From positions 25,021 to 89,020 of the forward strand of contig DASYUL010000142.1 in the NCBI GenBank assembly GCA_036001245.1: a DNA stretch of 64,000 nucleotides. The letters run 5' to 3'. Shown piece after piece: positions 32,977-40,814 of this stretch. A program made the translations under genes and the position numbers. The notes beneath the pieces are model-generated. The model was not told where the DNA came from. It saw only the letters and a program-made list of their open reading frames with translations, and ran no database searches. Position 1 is the first letter of the stretch; each line of letters starts with the position of its first letter. Source of the DNA: Gp7-AA6 sp036001245. Lineage in GTDB: Bacteria; Acidobacteriota; Thermoanaerobaculia; UBA5066; Gp7-AA6.

Positions 32977-33032
32977 GAGCGCAGCGAAGAATCTCTCGCT
33001 CGACGAGGAAGAGATTCCTCGTCGCTTCGCTC
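32977..33032. terminator. Large imperfect palindrome between convergent genes
   Basis: Left arm 32977-32996 (GAGCGCAGCGAAGAATCTCT) pairs with right arm 33010-33032 with one mismatch and a small bulge. It belongs to the widespread 'GAGCGnAGCGAnGAATCTC' type of intergenic palindrome. Placed between the convergent kinase and barrel genes, it may end transcription from both sides. Confidence 0.5.
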
Positions 33033-33051
33033 CTCGGAATGACAAGGGAAC

Positions 33052-34377
33052 CTAGAAGCTGTAATCCACCGCCACGAGCGGGGCGAAGTCGTCCTGCAGC
33101 CCCTCGTTGTTCAACCGGAAGAGGCCGTTCACCGTCAGCAGAAAGTTTCCGAACGGGTTGATCTTCAGCCCGATCGAGCCGAGGAGCGAGTTGGAGTCGC
33201 CCTGCTCCGCGACGAGGCGCGGGAACGTCGCGGTCACGATGTTGGGCGGTCCCGCGGGATTCGTGTTCGCCTGGAAGGTCGTGTCGACCACCCGGACCCT
33301 TCTCGTGCTCAGGAAATCCCGGCCGAGCACGTCGACCGCCAGCGTCATCCGGGGGCTCATCGCCCAGTCGAACCCGGCGGTGTAGGAGATCTCGTCGGGG
33401 ATCTCCGCCCCCTCCTCCGACCCCGACGACCAGGTGTAGCCGGCGTTCACGTGGGGCGAAAAGCCGCCGAGCTTGAGCGATCCGACGACGAACGTCTTCG
33501 CCTGCGTGGCGCCGGTGCCGAGGAGGTCTCGTTCCTCCCCCGTTGGAAGCCGCAGGTCCTCGGCGATCGAGAGACCGCCGCGGTCGCCGCGCAGGAGCTG
33601 GAACTTGCCGCGGAGCACGACGTCGCCGACACCGCTCGCGCTCCCGCTCTGGCGGAACGACTCGCTCGTCCCGCCGTTCACGAAGCGGTGGATGTCCGGC
33701 GCGGTGGTCGACGTAGCGATCCGCTGGATCGTCGCGTCCGTCTGCGCCTCGAGGTCGACTCGGACGAGCGGCAGCGCAACGCCGACGTCGAGCCGATCCG
33801 ACACCCCGTAGCTGATGACGAACGCCGTGATGTCCGATTCGAGCTTCAGAAACAGCCGGGCCGTGATGATGTCGCCCTCGAAAAATGGCTGGAGGTTGTT
33901 CTGGTCGCGGTTGACGTCCTGGTGCGTGAAGACGAGGCGCAGCTCGCCGTCTCGGAGCGCGAGATTGTCGATGCGGTCGAACGTGAAGTGGCTGTAGTTC
34001 ACTCCCAGGTTGAACTTTCCCTTTCCGATCGTGTCCGCCCGTTCCGCGTAGACCGGGCCGAAGCTGTCCGCGGATCGGGTGAAGACGCCGAGCGCGGGGT
34101 CGAACCGGTAGGTGAACCCTCCGGCCGAGGACGCGATCGGGAAGGACGAGAGCTGGTTCGCGATTCCGGCGCTGAACTGCTGGACCGCGCGGAACTGCGG
34201 AGAGTCCTCCGCGATGAAGTGCGCCTCGTGGCTCGGAAACGGCGCCTGCGGCGGGGCGAGGGTGATGCCCTCGCGAAGAAACTCCGTCAGAAGGTCGCGC
34301 AGGTTGAATGCCTGGGCCCCGAGCGGAGCCGCGAACGCGGCGGCGAGAACGAACATTGTCGGCCGGCGGAATGTCAT
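33052..34377 (-). CDS. Outer-membrane beta-barrel protein
   Basis: 441 residues with a signal peptide (MTFRRPTMFVLAAAFAAPLGAQA). After about residue 110 come many alternating amphipathic strands, and the chain ends in VAVDYSF, the C-terminal aromatic signature recognised by BamA. Strand-rich segments such as GVGDVVLRGKFQLL and FSPHVNAGYTWSS resemble the phenol-degradation MetA-like transporter barrels, but I cannot name the substrate. It shows the organism has an outer membrane. Confidence 0.75.
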   Translation of the reverse strand: MTFRRPTMFVLAAAFAAPLGAQAFNLRDLLTEFLREGITLAPPQAPFPSHEAHFIAEDSPQFRAVQQFSAGIANQLSSFPIASSAGGFTYRFDPALGVFTRSADSFGPVYAERADTIGKGKFNLGVNYSHFTFDRIDNLALRDGELRLVFTHQDVNRDQNNLQPFFEGDIITARLFLKLESDITAFVISYGVSDRLDVGVALPLVRVDLEAQTDATIQRIATSTTAPDIHRFVNGGTSESFRQSGSASGVGDVVLRGKFQLLRGDRGGLSIAEDLRLPTGEERDLLGTGATQAKTFVVGSLKLGGFSPHVNAGYTWSSGSEEGAEIPDEISYTAGFDWAMSPRMTLAVDVLGRDFLSTRRVRVVDTTFQANTNPAGPPNIVTATFPRLVAEQGDSNSLLGSIGLKINPFGNFLLTVNGLFRLNNEGLQDDFAPLVAVDYSF

Positions 34378-34451
34378 CGAAAGTCTCCTCTTCGGTCGGC
34401 TCGGATTCTAATGTTCGGAGATCGCGTCGGGCACCCGCTGCAGTTCAATTG

Positions 34452-34481
34452 TTGACCGACCGCGGAAAGCCGAAATAGAGT
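34452..34481 (+). promoter_or_regulatory. Candidate sigma-70-like promoter for the ABC ATPase gene
   Basis: TTGACC at 34452-34457, an 18-base spacer and TAGAGT at 34476-34481, 125 bases before the ATG. Both boxes are imperfect. Confidence 0.3.
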
Positions 34482-34605
34482 CGAACGCAGCCTTGGCTCC
34501 GAAAAAAATCGGACGGTCCCGCGATCATGCCCGTCTCGTCCATCGCTCGGGCGACCCGGGCGGCGGCGGCGGGCCGATGAATCGACCGGGAGAGAGAAAC
34601 TGCCG

Positions 34606-35700
34606 ATGGCCGGCGTAACCTTCGACCGCGTGGCAAAGCGATACGGGAACGTGTCCGTGATCGAGGACCTGAGCCTCGGCATCGATGACCAGGAGTTCAT
34701 GGTCCTCGTCGGACCCTCCGGCTGCGGCAAGTCCACGGCCCTGCGCATGATCGCCGGACTCGAAGAAATCAGCGACGGCGAGATCCGCATCGGTGAACGG
34801 GTGGTCAACGAGCTGCCGCCCAAGAGCCGGGACATCGCCATGGTCTTTCAGAACTACGCGCTGTATCCGCACATGACGATCCGCGAGAACCTCGAGTTCG
34901 GACTGCGTGTCCGCAAGACTCCGCCGGCCGAGATCTCGCGCCTCGTCGAGGAGGCGGCGCAGATCCTCGAGATCTCGAACCTCCTCGACCGCAAGCCGAA
35001 GCAGCTCTCCGGCGGACAGCGGCAGCGGGTCGCTCTCGGACGCGCGATCGTCCGCAAGCCGGCGGTGTTTCTCTTCGACGAGCCGCTGTCGAACCTCGAC
35101 GCGAAGCTCCGCGTGCTGATGCGCGCCGAGATCAAGAAGCTCCAGCAGAGGCTGAAGACGACGACGGTCTACGTCACGCACGACCAGATCGAAGCGATGA
35201 CCATGGGACAGCGGATCGCCGTCATGAAGGACGGGAAGATCCAACAGGTCGGCACGCCGCTCGAAATCTACGGCCGCCCCGAAAACCTCTTCGTGGCGAA
35301 CTTCATCGGGACCCCGCCCATGAACTTCCTTCCGGCGACGATCGCCGACGGCGGAAAGACGCTCGCGGGCAAGGGATTCTCGCTGCCGGTGCCGGAAAGC
35401 CTCCGGGCGCTGACCGCCGGAGCGGACGGCCGGAAGGTCGTCATCGGCATCCGCCCGGAGAACATCCTCGATCCGTCCGAGTCCGCCCGCGGGGAGACCG
35501 CGCGGCTCTCGGGAAACGTCGAGGTCGTCGAGCCGCTCGGGGACGAGGTGATCATCCACGTCCGCGTCGGCGACGACGTCCTCGTCTACAAGGTCGAGCC
35601 CCACGCCATGCCCGAAATGGGAGACAAGGCCGAGCTCGTGCTCGAGCTCGACAAGCTCCACCTCTTCGACACGGTCACCGAACGCCGCCTCGCGGCCTGA
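34606..35700 (+). CDS. ABC transporter ATPase, MalK/UgpC/MsmX type
   Basis: 364 residues. Walker A GPSGCGKST is at 36-44, the Q-loop in VFQNYALYPHMT near 80-91, LSGGQRQR near 135-142, and Walker B VFLFDEPLSNLD near 155-166, with a TOBE-type regulatory domain after about 240. It energises sugar import by pairing with two permeases and a binding protein. None of these partners is in the window, so it may serve distant importers as MsmX does in Bacillus. It lies next to, and converges on, the maltodextrin/glycogen operon. Confidence 0.9.
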   Translation: MAGVTFDRVAKRYGNVSVIEDLSLGIDDQEFMVLVGPSGCGKSTALRMIAGLEEISDGEIRIGERVVNELPPKSRDIAMVFQNYALYPHMTIRENLEFGLRVRKTPPAEISRLVEEAAQILEISNLLDRKPKQLSGGQRQRVALGRAIVRKPAVFLFDEPLSNLDAKLRVLMRAEIKKLQQRLKTTTVYVTHDQIEAMTMGQRIAVMKDGKIQQVGTPLEIYGRPENLFVANFIGTPPMNFLPATIADGGKTLAGKGFSLPVPESLRALTAGADGRKVVIGIRPENILDPSESARGETARLSGNVEVVEPLGDEVIIHVRVGDDVLVYKVEPHAMPEMGDKAELVLELDKLHLFDTVTERRLAA

Positions 35701-35717
35701 CCTCGCCGGCGCCGCCC

Positions 35718-37160
35718 TCACGACTCTTCCGGCTTCAGGCGTCCAGCAAGCTCCGCCAGCCGGCGGAGTCGCGCGTTGCGATCGTTCAGAAAGTCCTCGT
35801 CCCGGGCGCGCCAGCTCCAGTTGCCCTCGGCCTCGGCCGGCGTGTTCATGCGCGCTTCGCTGCCGAGGCCGAAGACGTCCTGCAGCGGTACGATCGCTCG
35901 ATCGGCGACCGACGCGTACGCGGCGCGGATCAGGTCCCACTCGATCTCCGATCCTGTACTTCCGAGGTAGTCGCGAACGCGCCGGCGCGCGTCCGGGTCG
36001 AGCGTCCCCCACCATCCCCGCGCCGTGTCGTTGTCGTGCGTCCCCGTATAGACGACCGAGTTCGGAACGTGGCGGTGCGGCAGGTACGGGCTGTCCGCCT
36101 CGTAAAAGGCAAACTGCAGCACCTTCATCCCGGGCAGACGGAGCTTCGCGAGAAGCCGCCGCACGTCCGGCGTGATCGTCCCGAGGTCCTCCGCCACGAG
36201 GGGCACGTCGCCGAGCGCGCGCCGGACGGCGTCGAAGAGCTTCTTGCCCGGACCCCGCAGCCAGCGTCCGTTGACGGCGGTCGTCTCTCCGGCGGGCACT
36301 GCCCAGTAGGCCGTGAACGCGCGGAAGTGGTCGAGTCGGACGACGTCGGTCAGGCGGAAGGCGGCGCGCAGCCGCTCGATCCACCACGCGTATCCGTCCT
36401 GCGCCATCCGGTCCCAGCGGTACAGCGGGTAACCCCAGAGCTGGCCTGTCTGACTGAAGAAGTCCGGCGGCACGCCCGCGACGTCGAGCGCACGGCCGTT
36501 CTCGTCGAGCGCGAAAAGCTCCGGATGCGTCTCGATGTCCACGCCCCCCGGAGAGACGTAGATCGGAACGTCGCCGAAGAGCGAGATCCCGCGGCGGCGC
36601 GCTTCCCGGCGCAGCCGCTCCCACTGCCGGAAGAAGGTGAGCTGCAGGAACTCCTGGTACTCGACCTCCGCCGCGAGCACTTCGGGTGCGGCGCCGGCCC
36701 CGGCCGAGTGCCGCGCCGCGAAACGCGCCCAGTCGGCGAGCCAGCTCTGCTGCTCCGGCGCCGAGCGGAACGCCTCCAGGTCCTCGCGCACCCGGGCGGA
36801 TTCCGTCGCCTGCTGCCACGCCGAGCGGAAAAGCCGCTCCTTCCACTCGCGTACGCGGTTCCAGTCCACGCGGTCGGCCGGAAAATCGGGCGCTGCCTCG
36901 AGCGCCGAGCGGGGCGCGAGCCCGTCCTCGACGAGCTTGTCCGGAGAGATGAGGAGCGGGTTGCCCGCGAACGCCGAAATGGCGCCGTAGGGAGAAGCCC
37001 CGTAGCCGGTTGGCCCGAGCGGCAGCACCTGCCAGATCGTCTGACCCGCGGATGCAAGCCAGTCGAGAAACCGTTCCGCCATCGGACCGAAGTCACCGAT
37101 TCCGTACCGTCCCGGCAGCGAGGTCGGATGGAGGAGGATGCCCGCCGCGCGTTCAGTCAT
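35718..37160 (-). CDS. malQ: 4-alpha-glucanotransferase (amylomaltase)
   Basis: A 480-residue GH77 enzyme. It has the N-terminal GILLHPTSLPGRYGIGDFG, WQVLPLGPTGYGASPYG, the nucleophile region VVRLDHFRAF (Asp near 277), the acid/base region LVAEDLGTI (Glu near 324), and THDNDTARGWW. It disproportionates maltodextrins, making longer glucans for phosphorylase and releasing glucose. It is the last gene of the glycogen/maltodextrin operon, 25 bases after glgP. The size is normal. Confidence 0.95.
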   Translation of the reverse strand: MTERAAGILLHPTSLPGRYGIGDFGPMAERFLDWLASAGQTIWQVLPLGPTGYGASPYGAISAFAGNPLLISPDKLVEDGLAPRSALEAAPDFPADRVDWNRVREWKERLFRSAWQQATESARVREDLEAFRSAPEQQSWLADWARFAARHSAGAGAAPEVLAAEVEYQEFLQLTFFRQWERLRREARRRGISLFGDVPIYVSPGGVDIETHPELFALDENGRALDVAGVPPDFFSQTGQLWGYPLYRWDRMAQDGYAWWIERLRAAFRLTDVVRLDHFRAFTAYWAVPAGETTAVNGRWLRGPGKKLFDAVRRALGDVPLVAEDLGTITPDVRRLLAKLRLPGMKVLQFAFYEADSPYLPHRHVPNSVVYTGTHDNDTARGWWGTLDPDARRRVRDYLGSTGSEIEWDLIRAAYASVADRAIVPLQDVFGLGSEARMNTPAEAEGNWSWRARDEDFLNDRNARLRRLAELAGRLKPEES

Positions 37161-37170
37161 CCGGCGAGAG

Positions 37171-37192
37171 CCTTTGGACTTTGGACTATCCC
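37171..37192. repeat. Heptamer repeat covering the glgP stop codon
   Basis: On the minus strand this reads GATAGTCCAAAGTCCAAAGG: the TAG stop of glgP runs straight into two GTCCAAA units. It fills most of the 25 bases between glgP and malQ. Confidence 0.6.
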
Positions 37193-39318
37193 ACTTCCGG
37201 CGCGAACTGGCGCGTCCGGCCGTTCATCGCCGCGATCCGGCGCTCTGCGGCGGGCAGGTAACACAGCTCGAGGTATTCGGTGACCATCCGGTCCGAGGAG
37301 AATATCCGCGCGATCCGGGTGGCGGAGAAGACCATCTTCTCGATCCATCGCCAGGGGATCCCGTTTTCATCGCGCTCGCGAAAGAGCGGCAGAACCCTCT
37401 CCTCGAGCGCCTCGTAGAGCGCCGCGGCGGCACTTTCCCCGATCGACTCGTCTGTGGCCTCGCCGATGACGAAGCCGGCTTCCTCGTAGGGCGCCTCGTC
37501 CCACCAGCCGTCCAGCACCGAGAGGTTCAACCCTCCGTTCATCGCCGCCTTCATGCCCGACGTCCCCGACGCTTCGTGGGGCCGGATCGGGTTGTTCAGC
37601 CAGACGTCGCACCCGGCCACGAGCGCCCGAGCGACTCCCATGTCGTACTCGGGAAGGAAGACGACCCGGCCCCGGAACTCGGAGCTCTCCGCGCGGCGGA
37701 CGACGTCGCGGAGGATCTCCTTGCCGGGGTCGTCCTGCGGGTGGGCCTTGCCGGCGAAGATGAACTGGACGGGCTGGCCGTCGAGGAGCCGCTTCAGGCG
37801 CTCCGGGTCGGAGAAGAGGAGCGTGGCCCGTTTGTACGAGGCGAATCGCCGTGCGAAGCCGACCGTCAGGGCGTTGGGGTCGAGAGCGCGGCCGGCCGCC
37901 TCGATCTCCTCCTCCGGCGCTCCGATTCTCCGCTTCCACTCCGTGAGCCGGTCCCGGCAGAAGGACACGAGACGACTCCGCAGCCGCTCGTGGGTCTTCC
38001 ACAGCTCGATCCTCGCGTCCGGGCCGGGATTCTCGCGAATCCGAAGCATCGCGATCTCCGGGTCTGTCCAGGTCGCACGGTGGACACCGTTGGTGATCGA
38101 GCGGATTCGGACGTCGACGTCGGCGAGCTCAGGAAGGAGCTCCATCCACAGCCGCCGCGAGACCTTCGCGTGCAGCTGCGAGACCGCATTCGCGTGAGCC
38201 GAGTGGCGGAGCGCGAAGACCGCCATCGAGAAGGGCTCCCCCTCCCGCTCCGGCACCTCCCGTCCGAGGCGCATGAGCTCCTCGACCGTGATGCCGCAGT
38301 CGCGGGCGACGCCCGACAGATACTTCTCGATGAGCGGGAGCGGAAACCGGTCCATCCCGGCGGGGACGGGCGTGTGTGTCGTGAACACGTTGCCTGCGGA
38401 CGCGACCTCGCGGGCCTCCGCGACCGGGAGCCCTTCGTCGACGACGAGCTCGCGGATCTTCTCCAGGACCGCGAACGCCGCGTGGCCGTCGTTGATGTGT
38501 CGAATGGACGGGGACAAGCCGAGCCGCTTCAACGCCCGAAGCCCGCCGATGCCGAGCGTGATCTCCTGCCGGATCCGCATCTCCTGGTCGCCGGAGTACA
38601 GCCGTCTGGTGACCGCGCGATCCTCCAGGCGATTCTCCGGGAGATCGGAATCGAGCAGAAAGAGCGAGATGCGTCCGACCCGCGCGACGCGGATTAGGAG
38701 GTGAACCGGTCGATCTCCAAGGTCGAGCAGGATCGTCGGCGCGCCGCCGTCCTGCGTCTGCGGGAGGGCGAGGGGAAGGTCGTCCGGATCGAGAAGCGGG
38801 TTCTCTTCGTGCTGCCATCCCTCCGCGTCCAGGAGCTGCCGGAAATACCCCTCCCGGTAGAAGAGGCCCACCCCGACCAGAGGCAGCTTCAGGTCGCTCG
38901 CCGACTTCAGGACGTCGCCGGCGAGGACGCCGAGACCTCCCGCGTAGATCGGAAGCACTTCGGTCAAGCCGAACTCGGCCGAGAAATAGGCGACGCGCTC
39001 GTTCCTCGTCGCCAGCCCCCGGACGCCCGGATGGAGCGGCTGAGCAGTGTCGTCGAACGCGAGCTCCGATGCGAGACCGTACAGCATCGTCAGGAAGGCC
39101 CGGTCGGCGGCCGCAGCCTGAAGCCGCTCGTGCGAAACACGCTGGAGGAACGCCGCCGGGTTGCCGCGGACCGCCGACCACAGGTCCGGATCGAGCGACG
39201 AGAAGAGCGCCCGGATCGACGGGCGCCAGGTCCACCGGAGATCCCGGGAGAGCCGGAGAAGAAGGGCCAGGTTGGGAGGAAGGTCGGGGCCCGGGCCGTG
39301 CTGCCGCAAGTCTTCCAT
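37186..39318 (-). CDS. glgP: Alpha-glucan phosphorylase
   Basis: The ATG at 39318 gives 710 residues starting MEDLRQHGPGPDLPPNLALL. It belongs to the shorter bacterial/archaeal glucan phosphorylase group (DUF3417 N-terminus). It has YFSAEFGLTEVLPIYAGGLG, VFTTHTPVPAGMDRF, and the PLP-lysine region GTSGMKAAMNGG with Lys near 589. It splits terminal alpha-1,4 glucose from glycogen or maltodextrin with phosphate, giving glucose-1-phosphate. It sits 35 bases after the GH57 gene. Confidence 0.93.
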   Translation of the reverse strand: MEDLRQHGPGPDLPPNLALLLRLSRDLRWTWRPSIRALFSSLDPDLWSAVRGNPAAFLQRVSHERLQAAAADRAFLTMLYGLASELAFDDTAQPLHPGVRGLATRNERVAYFSAEFGLTEVLPIYAGGLGVLAGDVLKSASDLKLPLVGVGLFYREGYFRQLLDAEGWQHEENPLLDPDDLPLALPQTQDGGAPTILLDLGDRPVHLLIRVARVGRISLFLLDSDLPENRLEDRAVTRRLYSGDQEMRIRQEITLGIGGLRALKRLGLSPSIRHINDGHAAFAVLEKIRELVVDEGLPVAEAREVASAGNVFTTHTPVPAGMDRFPLPLIEKYLSGVARDCGITVEELMRLGREVPEREGEPFSMAVFALRHSAHANAVSQLHAKVSRRLWMELLPELADVDVRIRSITNGVHRATWTDPEIAMLRIRENPGPDARIELWKTHERLRSRLVSFCRDRLTEWKRRIGAPEEEIEAAGRALDPNALTVGFARRFASYKRATLLFSDPERLKRLLDGQPVQFIFAGKAHPQDDPGKEILRDVVRRAESSEFRGRVVFLPEYDMGVARALVAGCDVWLNNPIRPHEASGTSGMKAAMNGGLNLSVLDGWWDEAPYEEAGFVIGEATDESIGESAAAALYEALEERVLPLFRERDENGIPWRWIEKMVFSATRIARIFSSDRMVTEYLELCYLPAAERRIAAMNGRTRQFAPEVG

Positions 39319-39353
39319 CGACTGAATCGAGAATAGCAGATGCCCGGGCGCTT

Positions 39354-40814
39354 CTAGCTTGGGAGCACGGCGGCCGACGGGGTGAACGGAGCCCGCAGCT
39401 TGCGGTAGAGCTCGGAGGCGTCGGGACGGTCGCCCGCTCCGCTTCGTACGCGTTCGAGCAGGCGCAGGAAGAGGGGCTCGATCGAGCCGCCGAGGTGCTC
39501 TTCGGCGAGCTCCACGGCGCGCGCCGCGTACCGCAGCACCTGTCGCGTCTCGAGGCCCGCCGGGTCGTCGAAGAACCACCCGCAGCTCGTGTACATGAGA
39601 AGCGCGTTGCGCTGGAGCTCGAGCAGCCCGAGCGCCGTCGCCATCTCGTCCTCGGAAAGTCCGCCGATCGCGTGGCGCTCGAAAAAGCGCTCGATGCTTG
39701 GCGCGGATGGGTCGAGGACGATCGCGATCGAATCGTCGCGCGCCGCCCACGGGTCCGTGAAGAGCGCGGACGCGGCCGCCGAGTAGAGGGGCGCGAGCGT
39801 GTCCCGCAGCCAATCGAGGGACTCGCGAAGCGGCCGCCGCCACGGATGGGTGACCGCCGCGCCGGCGGAGCACCCGCAGTCCCCGCTCCATCGGCCGACA
39901 CCGTGCGCGCAGCTCCACGAGGAGTTCGGGACGATCCGTGCCTCGAGGCGCGGCGGAAACCGCTCGAGGAACTCACCGTAGTTCGTCAGCCGCGCATAGC
40001 GGGAGCTCTCGACGCGTTCGAGCGCTTGTCCGAGGGCGCGGTCGGCGCCGCGGACGTGGTGGCCGTACGTCTCTCCGTCGGTCGCGACGTGCACGAGCTG
40101 CGGCCCGCTCCGGCCGTCGAACCGCGAGAGCAACGCCCGGGCGAAATCGTCGCCGGCCCGCGCGAGCTCGCCGAACGCGATGCCGTGGGATAAGCCGCCG
40201 TCGTAGAAGAAGACCGAGACGGCCCGGCCCGACGGAAGGGGCACGAGATACGGCTCGCGCGGATCGATCCCGCCGCCATCGAGCTCCATCCAGCGGGAGG
40301 CTGGCTCGCGCACCGCCGCCGCCTGGGACGGCGCGAGGATCGTGAAGGCGATCCCCTCCGCCGCGAGCACCTCGAGGGCCGCCTCGTCGACCGCCGTTTC
40401 GGGAAGCCACATGCCCTCGGGCCTGCGGCCGAAGCGGTGCTCGAAGTCCCGGATACCCCACGCGACCTGCGTGATCTTGTCGCGGCGGTTGGCGAGCGGC
40501 AGGATCGCGTGGTTGTACGCCTGCGCGAGCGCCGACCCGTGGCCCGAGAAGCGTTCGCGGCTCGCCCGGTCGGCCGCGAGAATCGCGCGGTACGTCTCCG
40601 CCGCGTTCGCCTCGAGCCATGCGAGCAGCGTCGGTCCGAAGTTGAAGCTCATGCGCGAGTAGTGCGGCGCATTCGGCGCGTAGCACTCGGCGGTAATGCG
40701 CTCGTTCCAGTCGTGGTACGGCCGCGCGGTGACCTCCTCGTCGACCTCGCCGGTCCATGGGTTTTCCCGCGGCGGCTGGTAGAAGTGGCCGTGCACCGTA
40801 ACGTAGCGATTCAC
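39354..40814 (-). CDS. Glycoside hydrolase family 57 protein (DUF3536 type)
   Basis: 486 residues with GH57 signatures: VHGHFYQPPRENPW near 8-21, the nucleophile region GMWLPETAVD near 133-142, and the acid region HVATDGETYGHH. Members act on alpha-glucans as amylases, amylopullulanases, branching or transglycosylating enzymes; which one cannot be told from motifs. Its ATG overlaps the glgB stop. The SWSCAHGVGRWSGDCGCS stretch is a Cys-rich insert typical of the DUF3536 subgroup. Confidence 0.88.
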   Translation of the reverse strand: MNRYVTVHGHFYQPPRENPWTGEVDEEVTARPYHDWNERITAECYAPNAPHYSRMSFNFGPTLLAWLEANAAETYRAILAADRASRERFSGHGSALAQAYNHAILPLANRRDKITQVAWGIRDFEHRFGRRPEGMWLPETAVDEAALEVLAAEGIAFTILAPSQAAAVREPASRWMELDGGGIDPREPYLVPLPSGRAVSVFFYDGGLSHGIAFGELARAGDDFARALLSRFDGRSGPQLVHVATDGETYGHHVRGADRALGQALERVESSRYARLTNYGEFLERFPPRLEARIVPNSSWSCAHGVGRWSGDCGCSAGAAVTHPWRRPLRESLDWLRDTLAPLYSAAASALFTDPWAARDDSIAIVLDPSAPSIERFFERHAIGGLSEDEMATALGLLELQRNALLMYTSCGWFFDDPAGLETRQVLRYAARAVELAEEHLGGSIEPLFLRLLERVRSGAGDRPDASELYRKLRAPFTPSAAVLPS

